Positions 6,344-15,468 of a stretch of 24,758 nt of DNA are shown piece after piece; within the stretch, counting starts at the first letter, position 1; every line of letters starts with the position of its first letter. The translations under genes were made by a program, and so were the position numbers. The notes under the pieces are model-generated. The model had not been told where the DNA came from, did no database searches, and saw only the letters and a program-made list of their open reading frames with translations. Source of the stretch: JBBSHE01 sp038253325 (lineage in GTDB: Bacteria > Actinomycetota > Actinomycetes > Propionibacteriales > Nocardioidaceae); contig JBBSHE010000036.1 of NCBI GenBank assembly GCA_038253325.1, positions 1 to 24,758 on the forward strand, read 5' to 3'.

Positions 6344-9300
6344 TCAGAGGTTGATCGTGTCGGCGTAGACGAGCCGCCTCTCCCAGACCGGGAAGCCACC
6401 GATCGCCGTCGGCGCGTCGGCCGGTGCCGGCGGGTCTCCGGGCAACGCCTCCCACTCCTCGACCGTGACCCGCCAGGCGGACGCCGATCCGACCTCGGGT
6501 CGCACCAGCGGGATCAGATGTCCTGCGTCGAGCTCGCCGACCCACGCCAGCTCCTCGACCGCGCCGCCCTGACCACGGATGACGAGCCGCCTCGCGGCGA
6601 CGGTCTCCCAGCCGAGGTCGGTGTCGATCACGTCGTCGCGACGTTGGAGGCGCGCGACGACGAGCCGGTTGCGGTCCACGGCGCGCGCAATGTCGTCCAG
6701 CGGACTGTCGGAACCGCGCTCCAGCCGGCCCCGCAATCCCACCGGGCCGCTGACGACGACCCGTACGTGCTGGTCGTCGGTGCGGCTGACGCTCGTGGTC
6801 CGCTCCGGCGGCAGCTGGACGACGTTGCAGCGGACCGGTGCCGACAGGTGGCATCCGGCGACGCTGTCCGGCTGGTAGCGCGCGACCGCGAGCTGGACGA
6901 ACGGCCAGAACGACTCGGCCGGGTTCAGCGCCACGTCGACATACCAGAGTCCGCGCTCGAGGTTGAACTGCGGCCGGTAGCCGACGACGGTCACCGTCGG
7001 CTGCTGAGGCACGGACGGGAGCGGCAGCTGCCGCGGTGGGGTGACGGGACGCCCCGGCTCGGGTCGGTCGTCGAAGCCCGCCAGGTGCAGCAGGTTGTCC
7101 AACGTGACGGTGGGAAGGGCACGTGGCGTCACCGTCGAGCTCTGCCACATCGGATCCTGTCCCCACTTGCTGACGTACGGGAAGCCGGACGGGTCATCAG
7201 GGGTGGTGGCGAACGTGTCGTCGCTGGTCGGTGACAGAAGTACGCCGAGCAGCTCGTCGTCGCCGCTGCTGAACCACGACCGTTCGAGATAGATGCGTAC
7301 GCCGGCGCGCCGGGTGTGCCGGCGGGCCATCGGCTGCTCGGCCTCGGTGCCGTCGGACCAGCGGAACAGCGGGATCACCGAGTGCACCACGGGCGCCGAC
7401 GGGGGAGCACTCGACGGCACGGAGACCTCGACAACCGGACCGACCACGCTGCGGCCGTCGTCGAGCGGGTCGTTTGGGTCGGGTGCGAGCAGCTCGGGGC
7501 GGAAGTACTCGCGGAACCGGCTGGACGCCCGAAAGCGGTACTGCACGACCCGGTGCTTGGTGTCGCCGAGCTGGTGCACCGCCTGGTGGATGGCGATCTT
7601 CCCGAACCCCGGGATCGTGCCTTCGGCGTCGACAACAGACAGCAGCGCGAGGTCCTCGTACGGCCGGACGTGGGTGGTGAATGCGACGGCGTTGTTGGGT
7701 CGCGCCTCCCACATCGGCAGCGACAGGTCGTCGACGGGGTCGGTCCAAGTCGCAAACGCGGTCAGGTTGTCGGTGCTCGGCCCGTGTACGTCGACGGCGC
7801 CGACCAATGTCACGGCGTTCGACCCCGCGAGCCGGAACGGGTGGATCTTGGTCGGGCGCGGCGGCTCGAGCGGCCGGGGCACGGCATGGATAAGGAGCAC
7901 GTCCTCCGATGGCGTCAGCCCCCACAGCCACCCGTCGTGGGCCGCCTCGGTGACGTCGGCGTTGGCTCGAACGGCCGGCGGCATGCTCTGCCACGGACCG
8001 AGCACGTCGAGGGCCTCGTCGGTGATGCTGCTCGACAGCCGGAGCCGCTGCTGGTCACCGGGTGGCAGGTCGACGATGACGCGCCGGCCGGTCACCTTGC
8101 CCGACAGCTCGGAGCCGCCGCGCAGCGTAAACCGGAACGCCCGGATCTCCGGCCACCTTCCGCGGTACGCGGCCGTGAACCCCTCGGCACCGAACGGGAA
8201 CGGGATCGACCGGTCGAGCCCGGCCTCCGGGAACACGATCGCGACACCGGCTGCCAACGGGTCGGGGAGATAGGGCAGGCCGAGGTTGTCGACGTCGTGC
8301 ACGACGTACTGGCCCGGTGCCGGTGCCTCGCCCGGCGGAATCGGCAGGGTCTTGAGCTTGGCCTGCGGCGTCACCGGCTGGTGCTCGAGCCGGACGCCGG
8401 GCTGCGGGATCCGGTCCGGCGGGTTGTCGATGTCGGCCCGGTCCCGGTCGAGGAACGAGCCGTCCTCTCGCAAGGCCCAGCCCAGCATCCGGCGCTGGTT
8501 GGCGGCGCTGGTCGAGCCGATCGCGAGGTCGAACCTCCCGTGCAGCTCCGCCTGGACCTGGCTGGTCTTGGGCGGCGCGAGATGACGTTCGGTGACCGCA
8601 CCGTACCCGAGGTCGAGCGTCGGGTGGGCCGTCTCGACGGCGTTCGCGTAGTCCGCCGGGGACACCGCGGTCAGTGCCAGGGTGTCGGGATCCTGGACGA
8701 CGCCGGAGCGTACGACGAGCACGCGCAGGGACTCGCCGTCGGTGTAGCGGCGGCGGGGTACGACGGCGGGGCTGGGCACTGGGTCCCAACGCAGGAACGG
8801 CCGCAGCGGCGTGACGGTTTCGAGTGCCTCCGCCGCGGCTTCGGTGAGGAGGCCGGCGACGGCGCCCGGCGACAGCGAAAGCTGCGCTCGGACGAGGTCT
8901 GCGACGCCTGCCGGCGTACGGACGGCGGTGTCGGTGACAAACGGCTGGGACGCGTCTCCGACTGCACCGGACACGGCGGTGGCGACCAGCGACCGACGGT
9001 CGAGCGCCGTTGCGCCGACCGGTTGCGCACCCCGGGACGGCCGGCGTTCGCGGATCCGCCCGAGCACGTGCTGGCCAACGTTCGGGTCCTCGAGCAGCCC
9101 GTCGACGGGTGCCTGACCGGCGTCGGTCGGCTCCGGTGCGAGCCGTCGGGTCTCCAGGGCCGAGTGGGTCGCGGCCCGCAGGTCGATCGGCACGCCGGCG
9201 GTCACATCGCGCAGGTCCGGCGGCATCGACGTCACCAGCGCGGCGACGACGGAGTCCTTGGGCGGAAGGGGTTGCGGGTTGAGCTCGTGTGCCCGGGAGT

Positions 9301-10981
9301 TGCCGGCCAGGTCGACGCCCCAGGCGCGGAACGCGTACGACCGGCCGAACCGTAGCCGTGGCAGCGTCCCCGGCGCCACCTCGTTGCGGACCAGGATCGG
9401 GTGCGTCGGTGAGGTCGCCGGTGCGGTCGGCGTGTTCTCGACGACCTCGTCGGCGCGGCCGTCAGGATCGGTGGCGTCTCGCGGGACGTGCCGGACCCGT
9501 TTGCCCGGGCGTTCGGCCGACAGGCTCCAGCCCTCCCAGCCGAACAGCGCGTCGTGGACGTGGATCGGGCTGTTTTCGACATCCGGCGTCTCGTGTGCAG
9601 CCGTGCCCTGGATGAAGCCGTCCTCCTCCAAGTCGGCGAGCACCACGCCGTGCCCTTCGACGGAGACGTCGGTGAGCCGCCGGTGCAGGGACGACCAGTG
9701 CTTTGCCTTGTCGTCCCAGACCTCGACCCGTACGCCGCGCGCGACGTCCTCGGTCGCCAGCAGCGCCGGCGTCCCCCCGGTGAAGGTGGCCTGGATGTCG
9801 TGCTGCCGGTCGAGCCGATCCTGGATGTTGATCGCCTGCTGGGTGTGGGCGACCGTGAACCCGCCGGCTCGCAACGCGGGAGTGGCCGCGTTGACCGGGC
9901 CGTCGTTGTCTTGCACGCGCATCAGCCGGGGAATGGTCCACAGGAACCGTTCTGTCTTGATCGCGGTTCCGTCGGCGTCCAGGTCGAGGACGGTGAACAA
10001 CGTCTCGTCGCCGAGCCGCAGCGCACCGGCCGACCAGTCCGCGGTGTCGGGTACCGAGACGAGATCGTCGCCGACCGCCTGGCATCGGACCTGGGTCGAA
10101 CGGCAGGCGCTCGCGTCGCCGTCGAACCCGACCCGGGCCGACAGCCAGCTCGACTGGCGCAGCCGCGACGGGTCCGTGACGCGCAGGTCGACGACCAGGC
10201 CGAGCCTGCGCATCAGTGACGGGTGATCGCCCGTCATGCCGCAGCGTTCGTGGAACTCCGGTGACTGCTGCGGGAGCAGCTTGGCCTGCACGGACGGGTC
10301 GGGGCGCTCCTGGTAATCGCCCTGCGACTCGGGCCGCTCGTAGTAGCGCCGGCAGCGGTGCAGCTCGAGCGCGATCTTGCCCACCCAGTTGTCGACGTCG
10401 GCGATCTCCCGTTCGATCTCGCGCAAGGACCTGCCGTCCTCGACCAGCTTGTCGAGCTCGGCGGTCGCCATCGACTCGTCGTAGCGGGGTCGCCGTTCGT
10501 ACTCGTCGTCGGTTCGGTCGTACCGGTAGTACGCCCGGGTGAGCTGCATCATCGGGGTGGTCAACGGGTGCTCGGAGGGCAGCGGTGGGCTGGTCGGGTC
10601 GGTGTACATCGTCGCCAGGTGCACGGCCTTGCCGATGTTGTGGACGTGCTGGGCGTTGAAGCTTCGCCACTTGCGGTCGTCCCACTCGGGAACCTGGTTG
10701 GACCTGACCGGGGTGTCGGGCGGGAACGCCGCGTCCCACACCTTCGGCTGCACGATGTCGACGATGGGTGTGCAGTCGATGACGCCACCCTGGTCGAACA
10801 GCTGGACCTCGAGCGCGTGGCGTACCCGGTCGCCCCAGTGCGGGAACACCGACCAGTCGCCGAGCTGGCTCGGGTCCTGGTCCGGCGAGATCTTCGGTGC
10901 AAAGAACAGCGACACGTGGAAGTCGCTGGACGTGCCGCAGGAGTACGGAAGGGCGGTGACGACGTAGAACTCGCTGGCCAT
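6344..10981 (-). CDS. giant uncharacterised protein B, 1545 aa
   Basis: The product has no signal peptide and no membrane helix that I can see. Visible segments: an N-terminal conserved-looking block (FYVVTALPYSCGTSSDFHVS, residues 5-24), a helical charged stretch at about 145-215, FGWEGWSLSAERPG at 480-493, RFGRSYAFRAWGVDLAGNS at 544-562 (typical of beta-sandwich or fibronectin-like folds), and a C-terminal block LWYVDVALNP, FWPFVQLAVARYQPDSVAGC at 1345-1378. I cannot name a family or reaction. ATG 10981 follows GGAGAG in the end of the upstream gene, whose stop lies only 6 nt before, so both are almost certainly translated together. The product looks like a modular structural or binding protein rather than an enzyme; that is inference. 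Codon use is normal and no break is seen. Confidence 0.9.
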   Translation of the reverse strand: MASEFYVVTALPYSCGTSSDFHVSLFFAPKISPDQDPSQLGDWSVFPHWGDRVRHALEVQLFDQGGVIDCTPIVDIVQPKVWDAAFPPDTPVRSNQVPEWDDRKWRSFNAQHVHNIGKAVHLATMYTDPTSPPLPSEHPLTTPMMQLTRAYYRYDRTDDEYERRPRYDESMATAELDKLVEDGRSLREIEREIADVDNWVGKIALELHRCRRYYERPESQGDYQERPDPSVQAKLLPQQSPEFHERCGMTGDHPSLMRRLGLVVDLRVTDPSRLRQSSWLSARVGFDGDASACRSTQVRCQAVGDDLVSVPDTADWSAGALRLGDETLFTVLDLDADGTAIKTERFLWTIPRLMRVQDNDGPVNAATPALRAGGFTVAHTQQAINIQDRLDRQHDIQATFTGGTPALLATEDVARGVRVEVWDDKAKHWSSLHRRLTDVSVEGHGVVLADLEEDGFIQGTAAHETPDVENSPIHVHDALFGWEGWSLSAERPGKRVRHVPRDATDPDGRADEVVENTPTAPATSPTHPILVRNEVAPGTLPRLRFGRSYAFRAWGVDLAGNSRAHELNPQPLPPKDSVVAALVTSMPPDLRDVTAGVPIDLRAATHSALETRRLAPEPTDAGQAPVDGLLEDPNVGQHVLGRIRERRPSRGAQPVGATALDRRSLVATAVSGAVGDASQPFVTDTAVRTPAGVADLVRAQLSLSPGAVAGLLTEAAAEALETVTPLRPFLRWDPVPSPAVVPRRRYTDGESLRVLVVRSGVVQDPDTLALTAVSPADYANAVETAHPTLDLGYGAVTERHLAPPKTSQVQAELHGRFDLAIGSTSAANQRRMLGWALREDGSFLDRDRADIDNPPDRIPQPGVRLEHQPVTPQAKLKTLPIPPGEAPAPGQYVVHDVDNLGLPYLPDPLAAGVAIVFPEAGLDRSIPFPFGAEGFTAAYRGRWPEIRAFRFTLRGGSELSGKVTGRRVIVDLPPGDQQRLRLSSSITDEALDVLGPWQSMPPAVRANADVTEAAHDGWLWGLTPSEDVLLIHAVPRPLEPPRPTKIHPFRLAGSNAVTLVGAVDVHGPSTDNLTAFATWTDPVDDLSLPMWEARPNNAVAFTTHVRPYEDLALLSVVDAEGTIPGFGKIAIHQAVHQLGDTKHRVVQYRFRASSRFREYFRPELLAPDPNDPLDDGRSVVGPVVEVSVPSSAPPSAPVVHSVIPLFRWSDGTEAEQPMARRHTRRAGVRIYLERSWFSSGDDELLGVLLSPTSDDTFATTPDDPSGFPYVSKWGQDPMWQSSTVTPRALPTVTLDNLLHLAGFDDRPEPGRPVTPPRQLPLPSVPQQPTVTVVGYRPQFNLERGLWYVDVALNPAESFWPFVQLAVARYQPDSVAGCHLSAPVRCNVVQLPPERTTSVSRTDDQHVRVVVSGPVGLRGRLERGSDSPLDDIARAVDRNRLVVARLQRRDDVIDTDLGWETVAARRLVIRGQGGAVEELAWVGELDAGHLIPLVRPEVGSASAWRVTVEEWEALPGDPPAPADAPTAIGGFPVWERRLVYADTINL

Positions 10982-10987
10982 GGTTGG

Positions 10988-13900
10988 TCACTCTCCGGCG
11001 AATGCCAGGCAGTAGTCGGACCAGGCCGGTGAGGTGCCCGACTCGGCACCCATGACCTGCTTGAACGAGGGGTCGCCGTTGGATCCGGCGAACTGGCGCT
11101 CGGCGCTGATCTGCACCGATGCCGAGAAGCACAGCACCGAGACCTCGACCGTGATGGTCGCGCGGCCGACCATCTTGCCGGTGTCGAAGTGGTACGCGAG
11201 CTCCATGTAGAGCTCGATCGACGCGGAGATGAGACCGAGTACGTCGACCTCGCCGCGAAGCCGGAAGTAGCCGGTGAGCGAGCCCTTGTCGCCCTCCAGC
11301 CGCATGTAGATCCCGATCATCGCCGAGATCGAGCCGGACGCGACGCCGAGGTCAACGGCAAGGCACGCACCTGCCTCGAGCCCGACCTCGAGCAGGTCGA
11401 GCCCGTCGGGAGAGAGCCGGATGCAGAACCAGCCGCCGCCGCCGAGGAAGACGACGGCGAGAGTGAATGGGCGCTCGCGGGTACAGAAGTTGAAGCCGAC
11501 CGTGACGGCCTTGCCCAGGAACGGGACCTGGAGGTCCGCGCCGAGCGACATGTTCGAGAGGTTGAAGACGCCGATCGCCACGCTCGGGAGGCTCAGTGTG
11601 AAGCCGGCGCTGAGCCCGGACTTGTCGACGTCGAGGTACGGCGGGTCGGAGAACCCATCGAACGGGATCAGCTCCTTGATCACCTCGACGAACGAGAGGA
11701 TCCCGGCGAACGTGATGTCGCCGAGAACGACGTCGACCTCGGGCTTACCGGTCGAGCCCGCCTTGAACGACAGGTGCTCGAACGGCACATGCACCAGCGG
11801 CGTACCCGGGAGCAGGTGCAGCGTGAAGTCCCGGATCTCGGCGAGGGCCTCGACGCTCATCGGCCCCTTGCCGCTCGCGTGGCCCTCGACGGCGAGCACG
11901 AGGCTGTCGTCGTGCTTGACCTGGAGGATCGGATCCGTCCCGCCGAGGAACGGGTGGTCGACCGACGGCCAGGACTGCACCTTGGGGTGCCACTCGAAAC
12001 GGAAGCGGACCTGAAGGCTCGACGGGTCGAGGCCGTTGATGAACCGGATGACGTCGGCGACGAAGTCGACGTCGTCGAGCACGGTGTTGAGCACCGCGGT
12101 GATGGTCGCGATCTGGTTACGGATGAACGGCGGCAGCTTGGGACCGAGCTTCTGGAGGTCGCCGAGGGCGTTGCGCAGGCTGAGGAACGGAGCCTTGACC
12201 GCGTTCTGGATCTCCGTGTCCGACTTGTGTGAAAGCGACCCGATCAGGCCGGGGATGCTGTCGATGACGCCGACGATCGTGTCGCGTACGTTTTCGGCGG
12301 CAGTCAGGGCCGCGGCTGCCTCGGCCTGAAGCTGACCCGTCTTCGAGCTGGCCCGGTCGATCATCTTGTGAGCCTCGTCGACGGCCATCAGGATCGCGGC
12401 CTTCGCCCGCTCGAGGTCGGCCATGAACGCGGTGACCCGGTCGAGCGCCTCCGAGACGATGCTGGGGATCTGGAGCGGCGCGCCGGTGACCTCCTCGACG
12501 AGGTCGACCAGGTTGACGATGCCGAACAGCTTTGGCGCGGCGTCGCGCAGGAACTCGACCGGGTCGAAGTGCTGGCTCGCCATGCCGGCGGGATCGCCGA
12601 CCGGACCGGCGGACCGGGTGAGGCCACGGATCGGCACGTCGGGCGACACGAAGCCGCCGGCCTTGTCGCTGCCCGACGGTGCGCCGTCGCCGAACTTCAG
12701 CTGCGGGAGCGGCTTGACCAGGTCGGTCGGGTGCTCGGCCTGACCCGAGTCGGTCAGCACCTGCGCCCAGAGCCCGCCGGTGTTCGAGCCGCCGAAGCCG
12801 CCGGACTTGTAGAGCGGGTCGTAGTGGATCGGGATCGGCCCGGTGGCCGAGAGCTGCTGCACGGCGGGGATGGCGACCTCGGCGCGGCTCATCCGTGGTG
12901 TGGACGTGCCGAGCGCCTCCGTACCCCGGAAAGAGATCGTCGCCGTCTCGGCGGCCGTGTCGCCGCCCTTGATCCGTGGCGCGAACGCGATCTTCTGTCC
13001 GTCGGCGTCGACGAGGCGGCCGGGGTCGTTGTCGTACGCGTCCTGGACGGCCTTGAACGGGACGGGGCCGTTGTATTGGTCGGCGACCCAGATCAGCGGC
13101 ATCTCGAGGCGGATCGGCCGGCCTTCGTGGTCGAGCGTGTCGACGACGAACTTGATCCGCTGCCCGGCGATCGTGGGCCAGAAGAAGGTGTCCTGGGAGT
13201 CGCCGACGGCGCCGCTCGGCTCGTCGATCGGAGGCGTCGCGACCGGGCGGATGGATGCTTGGGTGAACGGGAGGTCGTCGCGGTTGTCGAACGTCCGCAG
13301 GCGCTGGCCGAGGACGAGGATCTTTTTCTGGTAGAGCGCGGCGACCGACGGCGAGACGTCCTTCATCTTGCGTTCGGTGATCTTCACCAGCGCGACCTTG
13401 TGGCCCCACATGTGGAAGTGCCCGGGATAGACGACCCGGACGTACTGATCGCGTCCGAGCGGGGCGATGTGGTCCCACGACATGATCGAGGACATCTGCA
13501 CCCCGGAGTACGGGTCGGTGTCCCACCCGCCGTGCAGGTCGAGCCACGCGCCGAGCCCCGACAGCCACAACGCCTTGGCGCCCACGGGGACGGGCTTGAT
13601 GCCCGCACCGGTCGCGTCCGTCCAGGTCTCCGCGCTCTGCCGTACGAGCATGTTTCGGTCCGCGCGGTCCAGTGACATCCGGAACGGAAGGTTGTCGTGG
13701 CCGAGGTTCTGCGCCGGATCGGTCCAGGCGTCGCCCGCGTAGTCGCGGTCGCGTGCCCAGACCGCCCGTACCGTCCGCCGCTGCGGGTCCGTCTCGTCGG
13801 GCTTGAAGCTGTGGTCCTGCTGCTCCTTCGCGACGCCGAGTCGGCTGTGCCAGAGCTCGACGTGCCGGGCGTCGTCGCCCGCGGGGACCGGGTGGTCGGC

Positions 13901-15133
13901 GTGCGCCCAGAGGGACTCGGCGCTCGGCGAGATGACGAGCCGGTACGGTGCCTCGATCGCCGTCTCGTCCGCGGTCGGGGGCCGGCTGAGCGTACGACGC
14001 GGTCGCGGCCACCGGATCGGTCCGGTGACGAGACCGCCGAGACCGAAGACCGGGGATACGTCGATCGTGGCGTCACCGATGGTGACCGACGGCGTATGAG
14101 AGCTCGCTTCCGGCAGCGTCGTACGTGCGGTAGCCGTTGCTGCCCGCGACTGGAGCAGGGCACGGGCCCGGCGTAGCTCGAGCGCCTCGAACACCGTCCG
14201 GGCCGCACTGCCGGACTCCGGTGCGCCGAGGTCGCGTAATGTCCTGGCGCTCGCCCTCGTCACCTCGACCCGATCGGCGAGGACCCGCCCGATCAGACCG
14301 CCGGGGAGCACGATGACCAGGCCACCACCGGGCGTACCCTCCTCGGGCGCGTCACCGGGCTGGGCCAGCGGGTGTACGACGAGGCGCAGCCGGCCCATCG
14401 CCGCGAGGATCCCGGCGGTCGAGAACTCGATCCTCTCGTCGGTCGGCACCGTGAAGACCAGCCGGGTGCCGCGGGCCGGGATCACCTGGACCGGGATGCT
14501 GGGTCTCGCGTCGGGGCCTTCGTTGTCGGCGGGGATGGCCGGTGGCTCGAACTCCGGAGGCGGGGGAGGGGAGCCCGGCGGCAGCGGATGCGGCCGAGGG
14601 TCGATCTCGGGTGCCATCGGGATGGACGTCCCGACCTTGAACCCCTCGTACACCGCCTCCTCGGTGGTGTGCTGGAAGGCGTACTGCACGACCAACGTGG
14701 CGGCGGCGTTCTTGCGCGGCCTCAGCCGAGCTGGGTTGGCGCCGCCGGCGACCAGCTCACAGTTGACCGCGTCGATGCTGAGCGAGACCAGGTCGTCGGG
14801 GCGGACGATGTCGACGTGGACGGTCGGCGCGTCGGGGGTGGGATCGAGGCCGAGGTCGGGGGCTTCGACCAGTTCGCTCGGACGGTTGGCGAGGATGCGC
14901 AGGCCGTTCGCGAACCGCATCGGGTCGAGCGTGACGACCCGAGCCCGAGACCGCGGAGGTGACGGCGCCGGCGTCGCCTTTCGGGTCGACGGAGGTGACG
15001 GCGCCGGGGTCGCCTTTCGGGTCGACGGAGGTGACGGCGCCGGGGTCGCCTTTCGGGTCGACGGAGGTGACGGCGCCGGGGTCGCCTTTCGGGTCCGGCT
15101 CGTTGAACGTGTGCGCGGCTTGCGACCTGGCAT
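10988..15133 (-). CDS. giant uncharacterised protein A, 1381 aa
   Basis: First gene of the giant pair. Residues 1-65 are low complexity, with four 12-residue repeats (TRKATPAPSPPS). A Pro-rich linker lies near 190-225 (PLPPGSPPPPPEFEPP). The middle (about 400-800) is a large globular region with SLWAHADHPVPAGDDARHVE and VVYPGHFHMWGHKVALVKIT. Residues about 895-1035 are mostly helical and Ala-rich (possible coiled coil). Residues about 1035-1350 are beta-rich with a distinctive pattern, VVFLGGGGWFCIRLSPDGLD then LEVGLEAGACLAVDLGVASG, that I have seen only in large uncharacterised bacterial proteins (perhaps DUF6603-like; unsure). No signal peptide. ATG 15133 follows AGGGG at suitable spacing. 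MRFANGLRIL at about residue 72 is an alternative start that would remove the repeats. Confidence 0.88.
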   Translation of the reverse strand: MPGRKPRTRSTSRTRKATPAPSPPSTRKATPAPSPPSTRKATPAPSPPSTRKATPAPSPPRSRARVVTLDPMRFANGLRILANRPSELVEAPDLGLDPTPDAPTVHVDIVRPDDLVSLSIDAVNCELVAGGANPARLRPRKNAAATLVVQYAFQHTTEEAVYEGFKVGTSIPMAPEIDPRPHPLPPGSPPPPPEFEPPAIPADNEGPDARPSIPVQVIPARGTRLVFTVPTDERIEFSTAGILAAMGRLRLVVHPLAQPGDAPEEGTPGGGLVIVLPGGLIGRVLADRVEVTRASARTLRDLGAPESGSAARTVFEALELRRARALLQSRAATATARTTLPEASSHTPSVTIGDATIDVSPVFGLGGLVTGPIRWPRPRRTLSRPPTADETAIEAPYRLVISPSAESLWAHADHPVPAGDDARHVELWHSRLGVAKEQQDHSFKPDETDPQRRTVRAVWARDRDYAGDAWTDPAQNLGHDNLPFRMSLDRADRNMLVRQSAETWTDATGAGIKPVPVGAKALWLSGLGAWLDLHGGWDTDPYSGVQMSSIMSWDHIAPLGRDQYVRVVYPGHFHMWGHKVALVKITERKMKDVSPSVAALYQKKILVLGQRLRTFDNRDDLPFTQASIRPVATPPIDEPSGAVGDSQDTFFWPTIAGQRIKFVVDTLDHEGRPIRLEMPLIWVADQYNGPVPFKAVQDAYDNDPGRLVDADGQKIAFAPRIKGGDTAAETATISFRGTEALGTSTPRMSRAEVAIPAVQQLSATGPIPIHYDPLYKSGGFGGSNTGGLWAQVLTDSGQAEHPTDLVKPLPQLKFGDGAPSGSDKAGGFVSPDVPIRGLTRSAGPVGDPAGMASQHFDPVEFLRDAAPKLFGIVNLVDLVEEVTGAPLQIPSIVSEALDRVTAFMADLERAKAAILMAVDEAHKMIDRASSKTGQLQAEAAAALTAAENVRDTIVGVIDSIPGLIGSLSHKSDTEIQNAVKAPFLSLRNALGDLQKLGPKLPPFIRNQIATITAVLNTVLDDVDFVADVIRFINGLDPSSLQVRFRFEWHPKVQSWPSVDHPFLGGTDPILQVKHDDSLVLAVEGHASGKGPMSVEALAEIRDFTLHLLPGTPLVHVPFEHLSFKAGSTGKPEVDVVLGDITFAGILSFVEVIKELIPFDGFSDPPYLDVDKSGLSAGFTLSLPSVAIGVFNLSNMSLGADLQVPFLGKAVTVGFNFCTRERPFTLAVVFLGGGGWFCIRLSPDGLDLLEVGLEAGACLAVDLGVASGSISAMIGIYMRLEGDKGSLTGYFRLRGEVDVLGLISASIELYMELAYHFDTGKMVGRATITVEVSVLCFSASVQISAERQFAGSNGDPSFKQVMGAESGTSPAWSDYCLAFAGE
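14956..15097. repeat. 36-bp minisatellite inside the start of giant gene A
   Basis: Four head-to-tail 36-bp units begin at 14956, 14992, 15028 and 15064. Units 2 and 3 are identical, unit 1 has one change, and unit 4 diverges at its end. The unit contains GGTGACGGCGCCGGGGTCGC. Because 36 is a multiple of three, copy-number changes keep the gene in frame. Other frames on both strands are also open through the array (for example DPKGDPGAVTSV), with higher GC at the third position than the annotated frame. Confidence 0.92.
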
Positions 15134-15265
15134 CGGCGGCCCCTAACTTCGTCCCGAGTTTCCCACCGGCAAGACCGCTGTCAATCAACTCGGCGCTATG
15201 CGCACCGACGCGCCAAAATGCGTCATTCGTTCCCAGTAGCCAGCGTTTTCGCCGGTCAACGATCG

Positions 15266-15315
15266 GAGTTGTCGGTCTCTGGTTGGGCTATGACCCGATC
15301 AGCGACCGACAACTC
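15266..15315. repeat. family B palindrome, copy 2
   Basis: 50 bp with ends GAGTTGTCGGT and ACCGACAACTC and centre GGGCTATGACCC. The outer 11 bp pair perfectly; inner arms pair partly. Confidence 0.9.
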
Positions 15316-15350
15316 AGCTTGAAGCGGCAGGCAGGTCCTTGTGGTGCTTG

Positions 15351-15392
15351 CGTCCGAAGAGGGGTGCGCTATTGCGCTCGGCGGTTCGGACG
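15351..15392. repeat. family C palindrome, copy 1
   Basis: 42 bp. CGTCCGAA (15351-15358) pairs perfectly with TTCGGACG (15385-15392) around the core GGGGTGCGCTATTGCGCTCG. Confidence 0.85.
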
Positions 15393-15418
15393 TACGGCGT
15401 CCCGGTCGTACATCATCC

Positions 15419-15468
15419 GACTTGTCGGTCCGAGGTTGGGCTATGACCCCATCAGCGACCGACAACTC
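15419..15468. repeat. family B palindrome, copy 3, abutting the luxR-type gene stop
   Basis: 50 bp, starting GACTTGTCGGT and ending ACCGACAACTC. Its last base is directly next to the stop codon of the minus-strand regulator gene (15469-15471), so the transcript folds immediately after translation ends. This fits a terminator role. Confidence 0.9.

Larger units (their letters stand above)
15134..15468. other. 335-bp intergenic region with three palindromes and giant-operon promoter
   Basis: No gene is seen. The region holds family B copies at 15266-15315 and 15419-15468 and a family C copy at 15351-15392. Reading toward the giant genes, a consensus-like TTGACA occurs on the minus strand at 15179-15184, about 45 bp upstream of the start at 15133, but the -10 at 17 bp spacing (AAACTC) is poor, so the promoter is not firmly placed. 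Confidence 0.55.

Noticed and set aside
7316..9355. Plus-strand 679-codon frame opposite giant gene B
   Set aside because: Translation is Arg/Val/Gly-rich without domain-like sequence; the minus-strand frame spans 1545 codons with natural composition and a good ribosome site.
12117..14012. Minus-strand 631-codon frame overlapping giant gene A
   Set aside because: Arg/Pro-rich out-of-frame translation of the same region, typical of GC-rich DNA.
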